Shown: positions 7,289-14,764 of the stretch, one piece after another | How positions within the stretch are numbered: the first letter of the stretch is position 1 | Layout: each line of letters opens with the position of its first letter | Source: Egaibacter sp046050465 | Lineage (GTDB): Bacteria; Pseudomonadota; Gammaproteobacteria; Burkholderiales; Burkholderiaceae_C | Reading direction: 5' to 3' | Length of the DNA stretch: 16,983 nucleotides | Assembly (NCBI GenBank): GCA_046050465.1 | Contig: JBJOPS010000052.1 | Coordinates: 1 to 16,983 of the forward strand | Notes under the pieces: generated by a model | Told to the model about the DNA's origin: nothing | Database searches by the model: none | Seen by the model: only the letters and a program-made list of their open reading frames with translations | Made by a program: the position numbers and the translations under genes

Positions 7289-8395
7289 ATGCATTTTCGC
7301 TATTCGACCATCCGGCGCGTCGGGACAATTGCCGCTTTGACAGTTGCGCTTGCCATGCTCTCTGCCTGTGGCAACAAAGATAAATCTGCAACCCAGGTTG
7401 CTGCCAAGGTAGATGGCGAGGAAATCTCCGTTCATCAAATCAACAGCGTGCTTGCAAGATCGGGTGGCATTACCCCGGAAAACCTGCCCAAGGCAAAGCG
7501 TGAAGTTCTCGAACGACTGATTGAGCAGCAAATTGCCATCAACGAAGCCGTGTCCCGAAAGCTGGATCGCTCGCCCGAGGTAGTGACAGCCATTGAGAAT
7601 GCCAAGCGCGAAATCATTGCCCGGTCAGTTCTGGACCAAATTGCTTCAAACCAGCCCGTTCCGACGGATGAAGAAGTCAAAAAATACTATTTAGAACACC
7701 CTGAACTGTTTGCCCAGAGACGCCTGTTCAACCTGCAGGAAATCGCCCTGCGCAAGACCACCCCCAACCTACCTGACATCAATGCCAAGGTAGCTTCAGC
7801 CAAAACAATGGAAGAAGTCTCCATTTGGCTCAAAGAACAAAATATTGAATTCTCTGCGAGTGGCACAACCCGTTCGGCCGATCAGATCCCCCTGGAAGTA
7901 TTGCCCAAACTGCATCAGTTCAAAGATGGTCAAATGGGCGTGATAGAAGGTAATGACGCCATCTACATCCTGCGAGTGGTCGCTTCGCGGGCAGCCCCAC
8001 TGGAAGAGGCCCTGGCCCTGCCGCGTATCAAGACCTTCCTGTTTAACCAGCGCGGAGGCGAAATTGTCAACCGCGAGAAGATCGCGCTCAAGGAAAAAGC
8101 CAAAGTGGAGTATTTGGGTGAGTTTTCCGGAGGTGAGGCCGCATTTAAAGCCAAAGCAACGTCCGACGCCAAGGCAGCCGCTGAAGCATCTACACAGGCC
8201 AACGCCAAGGCACAGGCTGATGCAGACGCACTGGCCAAACTCAAAGCTGACGAAAAGGCGGCGCGGCAAGCTGAGTCTGAGGCGCAGTCCAAGGCGCGAG
8301 CACAAGCCCGGGCACAGTCCGGCAGCGATCAAAAACCGGCTGACCCATCGTCGGCCAACGTTAACCTTGAAAAGGGTATTAAGGGGCTCAAATGA
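7289..8395 (+). CDS. epsD: EpsD family lipoprotein peptidyl-prolyl cis-trans isomerase
   Basis: A 368-residue lipoprotein: signal peptide with lipobox L24-S25-A26-C27 followed by Gly, predicting outer-membrane sorting. Residues ~38-120 form a SurA-like N-terminal chaperone region (VAAKVDGEEISVHQINSVL). Residues ~130-240 are a parvulin-like domain (RRLFNLQEIAL, then PKLHQFKDGQMGVIEGNDAIYILRV). It probably helps fold the barrel EpsL or other export parts. From ~285 the protein turns into an Ala/Lys/Gln-rich low-complexity helix (KAAAEAS, NAKAQADADAL, EKAARQAESEAQSK) of about 85 residues, which looks like an extension beyond the core family domain. The start at ATG 7289 follows TAAGG with short spacing. 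The end overlaps epsE by ATGA, so the two are translationally coupled. Confidence 0.87.
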   Translation: MHFRYSTIRRVGTIAALTVALAMLSACGNKDKSATQVAAKVDGEEISVHQINSVLARSGGITPENLPKAKREVLERLIEQQIAINEAVSRKLDRSPEVVTAIENAKREIIARSVLDQIASNQPVPTDEEVKKYYLEHPELFAQRRLFNLQEIALRKTTPNLPDINAKVASAKTMEEVSIWLKEQNIEFSASGTTRSADQIPLEVLPKLHQFKDGQMGVIEGNDAIYILRVVASRAAPLEEALALPRIKTFLFNQRGGEIVNREKIALKEKAKVEYLGEFSGGEAAFKAKATSDAKAAAEASTQANAKAQADADALAKLKADEKAARQAESEAQSKARAQARAQSGSDQKPADPSSANVNLEKGIKGLK

Positions 8396-9213
8396 CGACA
8401 TCCATCTTTACCAGCCTGCTGGGCCGCGTGCTTGGCCTGTTGATCTGCATTGCAGGGGCAACAAACGCAAACGCTCAAGACAAGATATTTGAAGACAAGC
8501 TCGGCGCCGGTGACAGCATCCGAATTCAGGTCTTCCAAAACCCAGATCTGTCGCTTGAAACCAGAATCCTGGAAACCGGAAGCATCACTTACCCCCTTAT
8601 CGGCTCGGCCAAGCTGGTTGGTTTAACCATCCCGGAAGCTGAAAAACTGATTGCCCAAGCGCTCAAGACTGGTGGATTTGTGCAATTGCCGCAGGTCTCT
8701 GTCACGCTGGTGCAGGCCCGACGCAAACAGGTTTCCGTGCTGGGCTTAGTTGGCCGCCCCGGCCAGTTTCCTCTCGAAACAGCAAACGCACGGCTATCCG
8801 ACATCCTTGCAACAGCCGGAGGTGTTTCCCCCGGAGGATCTGACATCGTGATCGTCACCGGAACCCGCGACGGCAAACCGATGCGCCGGGAAATCGACGT
8901 GGCTGCAACTTACCTTGACGGCAAAAACGCTAATGACATGGTGCTTGCCGGTGGCGACGTGGTGTATGTTCACCGTGCGCCGGTTTTCTACGTTTATGGC
9001 GAAGCCCAGCGCCCCGGCTCCTTCAGACTGGAGCGGAGCATGACCGTTCTGCAGGCTCTGGTAACCGCTGGTGGACCTTCTGCCAGGGGCACCGAGCGCA
9101 GGCTACGCCTCAACCGCCGCAGTGCGGACGGAACCATCAAGGAACTAACCCCTGAGATGACAGATATGGTCCAGCCGGACGACGTCATCTTCGTGCGCGA
9201 AAGCCTTTTCTGA
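8392..9213 (+). CDS. epsE: Polysaccharide export protein EpsE (Wza-like, short)
   Basis: A 273-residue periplasmic polysaccharide export protein. A signal peptide (1-28, ...NANAQ) has no lipobox cysteine, unlike Wza. The Poly_export domain (~35-110: LGAGDSIRIQVFQNPDLS) is followed by two SLBB-like domains. The first (~112-195) reads VSVLGLVGRPGQFPL and LSDILATAGGVSPGG; the second (~198-265) reads VFYVYGEAQRPGSFRLE and VLQALVTAGGPSARG. It ends with DDVIFVRESLF. E. coli Wza is about 379 residues and ends in an amphipathic helix that builds the outer-membrane pore; that region is absent here, so the exit pore must be supplied by another protein, perhaps EpsL. Start overlaps epsD (ATGA); epsF follows after 13 bases with an AGAGG ribosome binding site. 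Confidence 0.92.
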   Translation: MTTSIFTSLLGRVLGLLICIAGATNANAQDKIFEDKLGAGDSIRIQVFQNPDLSLETRILETGSITYPLIGSAKLVGLTIPEAEKLIAQALKTGGFVQLPQVSVTLVQARRKQVSVLGLVGRPGQFPLETANARLSDILATAGGVSPGGSDIVIVTGTRDGKPMRREIDVAATYLDGKNANDMVLAGGDVVYVHRAPVFYVYGEAQRPGSFRLERSMTVLQALVTAGGPSARGTERRLRLNRRSADGTIKELTPEMTDMVQPDDVIFVRESLF

Positions 9214-9226
9214 AGAGGCTTGCCAA

Positions 9227-10660
9227 ATGACACCCAAACAGTTCTTTTTAATCCTGTACGCACATCGCTACATGGCGGCAATCGTGTTTCTACTGGTTGC
9301 TGCAGCCGGGGTTACCGTCACCCTGCTCACACCCAAAAGCTACCTCGCCACCACAGACCTGCTGGTTGACTCACGGGCAGACCCTATTGCAGGCCAGCCG
9401 ACCCTGGGCTCCCCCAACTACCTGGCTACCCAGGTAGCCATCATCCAGAGTGAGCGTGTAGCAATTGGCATGGTTAAACGCCTGCGCATTGCCGAAACCC
9501 CCGCACTGGTGGAGCAGTGGAGACTGGCAACAAAGGGAGAAACCCCACTCGAGAACTACTATGCCAGCCTGTTACGCAGAGGCTTGGTCACGGAAGCACT
9601 GCGTGGCAGCAACGTCATCCGCTTGACCTATGGCGGCGCTGACCCCAAGTTCGTGACAGCCGTTGTCAACGCCTTTGCGCAGTCCTACCTTGATCTAGTC
9701 GTTGACCTGCGTGTTGAACCCGTTCGGCAATACGCCAGTTGGTTCGACGACCGGCTCAAGACGCTTCGTGACAATGTAGAAGAAGCCCAGTCAAAACTGT
9801 CCGAATTTCAGCGCAGCAAAGGCATTGTGGGTAATGACCAGCGGGCCGATCAGGAAACGCAGCGTCTGGAAGCCTTGCAAGCCCAGCTAATCGCCATCCA
9901 GGGGGAGAACATGGCCATTGCCAGTCGGCAGAAAACATCTGGCGACGAGTTGTCCCCTGACGTTCAGGCCAGCGGGGCCGTGCAGGCCTTGAAAACCGAA
10001 CTCAACCGGGCCGAATCCCGTATGAGCGAGCTGCGAGTCAACTTGGGCCCCAACCACCCCACACGGGTCCAGTTGGAAGGACAGATAACTGAACTGAAAC
10101 TACAGCTTGAACAGGAAATGCGCCGCGTATCCGGCGGTACCACCGTTGCCAAAACCACATCCAACTTCCGCGAAGCCGAGCTGCGCGCCGTAATCGCGGC
10201 TCAAAAAGAGCGCGTGCTCTCGCTGCGTCAGGAACGCGACCAGATCGCCGTGCTGGCGCAAGACGTTGAAGCGGCCAAGCGCATTTACGATTCAGTCCTG
10301 CAACGCAGCAACCAGTTGAACCTGGAAAAACAAACCGATCAAGCCAACGTGACCGTGCTAAGCCCTGCTGTTGAGCCTACAGCGCCTGCCAAGCCGGATG
10401 TTCCCAAATACATGCTTGCAGCCCTGATGGGCGCAGTTGGCGCCGCCATTGTGGCCGCCATGGGACTGGAATTTCTGGACCGCAGAGTACGCACGGCGGC
10501 CGATATCTTCATCGAAGACGTCCCCCTTCTGGGAATTATCGAGCGTCGCGGCGAAAAGTATTCGGTTGGCGAGCGCCTGGCCCTATTTGCCAAGTTCTTC
10601 ACCAAAAGAAAAAAACGAAAAGAATTTGAGGCTGCCAGTCGTTTGGCAGGTTTGACATGA
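9227..10660 (+). CDS. epsF: Chain length determinant protein EpsF (Wzz family)
   Basis: A 477-residue inner-membrane polysaccharide co-polymerase that sets polymer length and links polymerase and export. One membrane helix lies near 14-36 (MAAIVFLLVAAAGVTVTLL). A large periplasmic part with long coiled coils follows (~170-360, e.g. LKTLRDNVEEAQSKLSEFQ and LRQERDQIAVLAQDVEAA). A Pro-rich lead (PTAPAKPDVPK) then precedes a second helix at ~396-416, and a basic cytoplasmic tail (TKRKKRKEF) ends the protein. This is the Wzz/GumC layout without a fused kinase; the kinase partner EpsG is the next gene, overlapping by ATGA. The basic tail is the likely docking site for EpsG. Start is well supported by AGAGG at suitable distance. 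Confidence 0.93.
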   Translation: MTPKQFFLILYAHRYMAAIVFLLVAAAGVTVTLLTPKSYLATTDLLVDSRADPIAGQPTLGSPNYLATQVAIIQSERVAIGMVKRLRIAETPALVEQWRLATKGETPLENYYASLLRRGLVTEALRGSNVIRLTYGGADPKFVTAVVNAFAQSYLDLVVDLRVEPVRQYASWFDDRLKTLRDNVEEAQSKLSEFQRSKGIVGNDQRADQETQRLEALQAQLIAIQGENMAIASRQKTSGDELSPDVQASGAVQALKTELNRAESRMSELRVNLGPNHPTRVQLEGQITELKLQLEQEMRRVSGGTTVAKTTSNFREAELRAVIAAQKERVLSLRQERDQIAVLAQDVEAAKRIYDSVLQRSNQLNLEKQTDQANVTVLSPAVEPTAPAKPDVPKYMLAALMGAVGAAIVAAMGLEFLDRRVRTAADIFIEDVPLLGIIERRGEKYSVGERLALFAKFFTKRKKRKEFEAASRLAGLT

Positions 10661-11610
10661 GCGACTCCCACTTCCACTCCTCACTTTTCCCGAGCGACGT
10701 TGACATTGACCTGGATGATCCGGCAGACGGACCAGCCGGTCGGTCCAGCATCAAGCGCTCCATCGGCGCCATTTTGGTGGATGCCGGTGTTTTGAGCATC
10801 GATAACGCCCACCGTGTCATTGAACTGCAACGCGAAAAGAAAATTCGTTTCGGGGAAGCAGCCATTCAACTGGGGCTGATCAGCGAAGGAGATATCCGAT
10901 ACGCGTTGTCTTATCAGTACCAATACTCTTACCTGCCCCGCTCCAGCGGCAAGCTGACCAACGAAGAGCTGGTAGCAGCCTACAAACCCTTCAGCCACGA
11001 AGTGGACCAGTTGCGCGCCATCCGCAGTCAGCTGATGCTGCGGTGGTTTGACAAGGAAGCGGCCCACGCCATGTTGGCCATTGTGGGCGCAGGCCGGGCC
11101 GAGGGCGGTAGCTATCTGGCTGCCAATCTGGCCATTGTGTTTGCCCAAATGGGCGAGCGCACCCTGCTGATCGACGCAGACATGCGCGCCCCCCGCCAGC
11201 ACACCCTGTTCCAGCTCAACAACCAGCTGGGCTTCTCCAGCCTCCTGGCAGGCCGGTCTGACGTGGCCAGTGCGGTCATGCGCATTCCGTACATTGAAAA
11301 TCTGGATGTATTGCCTGCCGGGCCTACCCCCCCCAACCCACAGGAACTACTGAACCGCCCCACGCTCACCGAGCTGTTTGACTATGCCGGCAAAGCCTAT
11401 GACATTGTCCTGATAGACACATCGTCTTTGAGCAGCGGGGCCGATGCCTTGATTGTTGCCGCCCGGGCCGGTGCCGCGCTAGCCGTGGCCCGTGCCAATG
11501 AAACTAAAATGACCGCGTTTTCGGAACTGGTTGCCGAGCTCAAGCGCTCAGGCATTAACGTTGTTGGCTCCGTGCTGAATAACCCTCCTCTCATAGACGT
11601 AGCGGGTTGA
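10657..11610 (+). CDS. epsG: EpsG family chain-length ATPase / tyrosine-kinase-like protein
   Basis: A 317-residue cytoplasmic partner of EpsF. Residues ~28-90 resemble the MshEN/GspE N-terminal domain (GAILVDAGVLSIDNAHRVIEL, then FGEAAIQLGLISEGDI), as in EpsG proteins. The rest is a BY-kinase/ParA-like fold. The P-loop region reads G144-A-G-R-A-E-G-G-S152-YLAANLA, Walker A' is LLIDADMRAP (Asp173, Asp175), Walker B is IVLIDTSS (Asp254), and the motif PTPPNPQELL is present. The P-loop lysine expected before Ser152 is Gly151. No C-terminal tyrosine cluster is seen (the end is NPPLIDVAG), so autophosphorylation as in Wzc is unlikely. It may act as an ATP-sensing or structural subunit controlling EpsF. 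A run of eight C bases (11327-11334) lies in the PPNP motif. Confidence 0.88.
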   Translation: MSDSHFHSSLFPSDVDIDLDDPADGPAGRSSIKRSIGAILVDAGVLSIDNAHRVIELQREKKIRFGEAAIQLGLISEGDIRYALSYQYQYSYLPRSSGKLTNEELVAAYKPFSHEVDQLRAIRSQLMLRWFDKEAAHAMLAIVGAGRAEGGSYLAANLAIVFAQMGERTLLIDADMRAPRQHTLFQLNNQLGFSSLLAGRSDVASAVMRIPYIENLDVLPAGPTPPNPQELLNRPTLTELFDYAGKAYDIVLIDTSSLSSGADALIVAARAGAALAVARANETKMTAFSELVAELKRSGINVVGSVLNNPPLIDVAG

Positions 11611-11662
11611 GCCAGAAACAAGTGCGCTACACACTCGGGAAGTAAGAGAGAGTTACGCAAGC

Positions 11663-13249
11663 ATGTCTGAACACTACCGGGCCCTCATCGTCATACTGGT
11701 TCTGGCAAGTATAGTTTTTGCCTTTGCCAAGGCACCTGCAACCGCCACTGCCATGACGGTGGAAGACTTCAAACGACGTCGCAATTGCTGGTATTTCGTT
11801 ACCCTGGCGGGGTTTTTATCGCCCAACTTCTGGATTTTTGTATTAATTGTCGGCATATTTCTGTTTTATGCAGCCAGACGCGAGCACAACGTAGTTGCTC
11901 TTTTCTTCTTTTTGTTTCTGGCCCTGCCGCAAATCAGCGTGGCAATTCCAGGTTTTGCTGGCATCCAATATGTGACTAAGATCGATTATTTGCGTATTTT
12001 ACTGCTGACTGTTTTTCTGCCCGAGTTTATGAAGCTTCGCAGAATAGAGGGGAAGAACAAAACAAAAATCTTAACAGCAGACATAATTCTCGGGTTATAT
12101 CTTGCAGTTGAGATAATCTTGCATGGACAGAGCGACAATTTAACCGGGTCATTGCGTTTCATTTGGAATACCTGTATTGATCTAGTACTGCCATATTATG
12201 TAGTTAGCCGCTCTCTACGAGATAAGTCAAAATTCATTGAGTCGATAATGAGTTTCATCGTTGCGGCTATGATTGTGTCTGCCGTGGGAATGTTTGAATT
12301 TGCAAGATCATGGCTAGTTTATACTTCTCTTGATGGCTCCCTCGGAGTAGATGTTCCGAGTATTTATTTGCACAGGGCAGGTCTTTTAAGGGCAATTGGA
12401 ACAAGCGGCCATGCAATTGTTCTAGGTTTTGTTCTATCAGTAGCTATTGGATTTTATTTGGTCATTCAAAAAATCTCACAAAAAAAAATAATCTGGATAA
12501 TTGGACTACTAATTCTAGTCGGCGGTGAAATCGCTCCACTCTCCAAAGGCCCATGGGTTGGGGTTGTTGTTATGTTTTTGATATTTACCCTGCTAGATCC
12601 TAAGCGGCTAGTGAAATTTGCGAAATTTATTGTATACGCCCCTCCAGTATTAATAATATTGCTAGTTTCGGATTATGGAACGCAGATAGCGGGTTTTCTT
12701 CCGTTCATTGGAACTGTGGATGAAGGCAGTCTGACTTACCGTCAAGCGTTGTTCGATACATCCATTCAGATCATATTTGACAATCCTATGTTTGGCTCTA
12801 GTGACTACTTGTTGCACATGGAGAACTTACGTCAGGGTCAAGGGATTATTGATCTCGTCAATACCTATCTAATAGTGGCACTGAATACAGGATTGGTTGG
12901 TCTGGCGCTTTATTCTTCCTTTTTCCTAGTTGTATTAGCTGGAATATTTCGTGGCTTAGGGCTTGTGCGGTCCGAATCCGAGTACTTTGCATTAGGACAG
13001 TCTTTATTTGCAACACTGATAGGAATGCTTGTCATCATTGCCACATGCAGCCCAATATTTCATGTGCCTTTGTTATTGGTTGCCATCGCAGGAATGGGAC
13101 GCTCCTACTATGTCATGGTCAGAAGTCTAAAGGATGACCCGGCATTGAAATCATTCAGACCCCGTTCAACATCGCCGAGCCAGGCTCCGCCCTTTGACGC
13201 CACACGACATGACTCTTTAGAAACAGTCTTGTCACCGCCCATTAGATGA
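11663..13249 (+). CDS. O-antigen ligase/polymerase-like membrane protein (Wzy-type)
   Basis: A 528-residue polytopic inner-membrane protein with about 11-13 hydrophobic segments, probably the EPS polymerase. Family-like features are RAGLLRAIGTSGHAIVLGF, then GGEIAPLSKGPWVGVVVM (the place of the conserved Ser/Arg-Gly segment of Wzy_C proteins), and a periplasmic loop around SLTYRQALFD before the last helices. A polar cytoplasmic tail ends the protein (FRPRSTSPSQAPPFDATRH). AAGAGAGAG (~11645-11653) lies at good distance from ATG 11663. The middle of the gene (about 11800-13100) is clearly AT-richer than its neighbours, while both ends match them, suggesting transfer or recombination. An A9 run lies at 12480-12488. 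The position after epsG and next to a flippase supports the role; ligase versus polymerase cannot be decided. Confidence 0.75.
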   Translation: MSEHYRALIVILVLASIVFAFAKAPATATAMTVEDFKRRRNCWYFVTLAGFLSPNFWIFVLIVGIFLFYAARREHNVVALFFFLFLALPQISVAIPGFAGIQYVTKIDYLRILLLTVFLPEFMKLRRIEGKNKTKILTADIILGLYLAVEIILHGQSDNLTGSLRFIWNTCIDLVLPYYVVSRSLRDKSKFIESIMSFIVAAMIVSAVGMFEFARSWLVYTSLDGSLGVDVPSIYLHRAGLLRAIGTSGHAIVLGFVLSVAIGFYLVIQKISQKKIIWIIGLLILVGGEIAPLSKGPWVGVVVMFLIFTLLDPKRLVKFAKFIVYAPPVLIILLVSDYGTQIAGFLPFIGTVDEGSLTYRQALFDTSIQIIFDNPMFGSSDYLLHMENLRQGQGIIDLVNTYLIVALNTGLVGLALYSSFFLVVLAGIFRGLGLVRSESEYFALGQSLFATLIGMLVIIATCSPIFHVPLLLVAIAGMGRSYYVMVRSLKDDPALKSFRPRSTSPSQAPPFDATRHDSLETVLSPPIR

Positions 13250-14742
13250 CTGATAAGGACAGATTTAATACGAGCCGACCATCTGGGGCCCATCCATCCG
13301 AAGGACGGTCACTTCGGCAATCCGCCATGAACGGCTCGGTGTGGGCCATAACAGGGTTTGGCGTCGCACAGGTTGTACGGCTGATAAGCAATATTCTTTT
13401 GGCGGCGCTGCTGTACCAAGAGGCCTTCGCATTGATGGCCATCGTGGCAGCCATGACTGCCGGATTTGCACTATTGTCCGATATAGGACTGGGGCCCAAC
13501 ATTGTTCAGAGCAAACGGGGAGATGACCCGGACTTCCTCAACACTGCCTGGACCATTCAAGTCATCAGGGGAGTCATACTGGCTATGCTGGCAACAGCCA
13601 TGGCATGGCCCTTGGCCTCCTTCTATGCGGTAAACGACCCTATGGCGTGGGAATTGCGGTGGTTAATACCGATGGTGGCATTGGGCACTCTGTTTGAGGC
13701 TTTTAACTCCACCAAACTGAAAACAGCTTCCCGGCATCTGAATGTTGGGCGCACTACCGTGATTCAGCTCTCGTCACAGTTCACAGGGATCGCGGTAATG
13801 GTTTTGCTGGCCTGGTGGACTCGCTCTGTCTATTCCATGGCCTTGGGAGGCATCGTTACCGCTGTCATGCAATGCGCGCTTAGCCACTTGGCTCTTCCTG
13901 GCGTCAACAACCGGTTTCGCTGGGAACGAGAGGCGGTCTTGGAAATCATCCATTTCGGTAAATGGGTGTTGCTAAGCACCATGATCTATTTCTTTGCGAT
14001 GCAAATAGATAAGCTGGTCTTTGGTCGGGTTTTTCCGCTGTCTGAAGTAGGCGTGTACAGCATTGCGGCAAGTCTAGCCATCATGACCGCCACACTGATG
14101 GGACGCTTGCAGGGTGCAATTTTGTTCCCCCTCTTTGCCCGCTTGCTCGATCGCAAAGAAGGCCTCATTTCGGGTGTCCAGAGAACCAAAGGACCACTTT
14201 TTACAATTGCCGCCTACATGGTGGCCCTCTCGATCGCCTGTGCGGGCAGCTTTGTTGCGCTGGCCTACGATGCACGTTATGCGGCAGCAGGTTTGTACAT
14301 TCCCATCTTGGCTGCGGGTGCCTGGTTCACCACTATTGAGGGGTTTTACAACTCTGGTTTTCTGGCAAGCGGGCAATCACGCTGGGGTGCGATTGTCAAC
14401 ACAACCAAGCTTATCTCTTTCTGCATTTTGCTGGTACCTGCCATTCAATGGGGTGGACTTTTGGGCGCGGTGATTGCTGCAGCGGTGTCGGATGCTATCA
14501 AGCTGGGGGTGACCTTCACCTTTGCCCGACGCATTGGCCTGCTTGATCGGCGCACCGAACTTTGGCTATCACTTTACGGCAGTGCTGTGGGAGTGGGTGT
14601 TTTGTGGGTTTCCAGAAGCATGCTCCCGGGCTTGGACTGGCACCCATTGGCCATGCTGCTTGCACAGGGCACAGTGGTAACCTTAGCTTTTGCGCCGCTA
14701 CTGATCAGGGCGGCACGCACCGTATGGCAAATACGCCGTTGA
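13246..14742 (+). CDS. Wzx-type oligosaccharide flippase
   Basis: A 498-residue polytopic inner-membrane protein of the polysaccharide transporter/MOP superfamily, expected to flip lipid-linked repeat units to the periplasm. After a ~30-residue polar lead come MNGSVWAITGFGVAQVVRLISN, then IGLGPNIVQSKRGDDPDFLNTAW and TIQVIRGVI, typical of the WzxC/lipopolysaccharide flippase group, and about 12-14 hydrophobic segments in total. The ATG overlaps the polymerase stop (ATGA), so the two membrane proteins are coupled. An in-frame ATG at 13327 (MNGSVW) would start just before the first helix, but the overlap favours 13246. GC returns to the local average in this gene. Flippase role is inferred from family and from neighbouring polymerase and glycosyltransferases. 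Confidence 0.88.
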   Translation: MTDKDRFNTSRPSGAHPSEGRSLRQSAMNGSVWAITGFGVAQVVRLISNILLAALLYQEAFALMAIVAAMTAGFALLSDIGLGPNIVQSKRGDDPDFLNTAWTIQVIRGVILAMLATAMAWPLASFYAVNDPMAWELRWLIPMVALGTLFEAFNSTKLKTASRHLNVGRTTVIQLSSQFTGIAVMVLLAWWTRSVYSMALGGIVTAVMQCALSHLALPGVNNRFRWEREAVLEIIHFGKWVLLSTMIYFFAMQIDKLVFGRVFPLSEVGVYSIAASLAIMTATLMGRLQGAILFPLFARLLDRKEGLISGVQRTKGPLFTIAAYMVALSIACAGSFVALAYDARYAAAGLYIPILAAGAWFTTIEGFYNSGFLASGQSRWGAIVNTTKLISFCILLVPAIQWGGLLGAVIAAAVSDAIKLGVTFTFARRIGLLDRRTELWLSLYGSAVGVGVLWVSRSMLPGLDWHPLAMLLAQGTVVTLAFAPLLIRAARTVWQIRR

Positions 14743-14746
14743 TCGC

Positions 14747-14753
14747 GGGAGGG
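14747..14753 (+). promoter_or_regulatory. Ribosome binding site of the family 2 glycosyltransferase
   Basis: GGGAGGG lies 11 bases before ATG 14765 in the 22-base gap after the flippase gene and supports that start. It is one of the purine-richest sites in the operon. Confidence 0.6.
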
Positions 14754-14764
14754 AATTCGTCATC

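Noticed and set aside
7953..8492. 179-residue plus-strand frame overlapping epsD and epsE
   Set aside because: Arg/Pro/Ser-rich shifted reading of the epsD gene, without domain or ribosome binding site.
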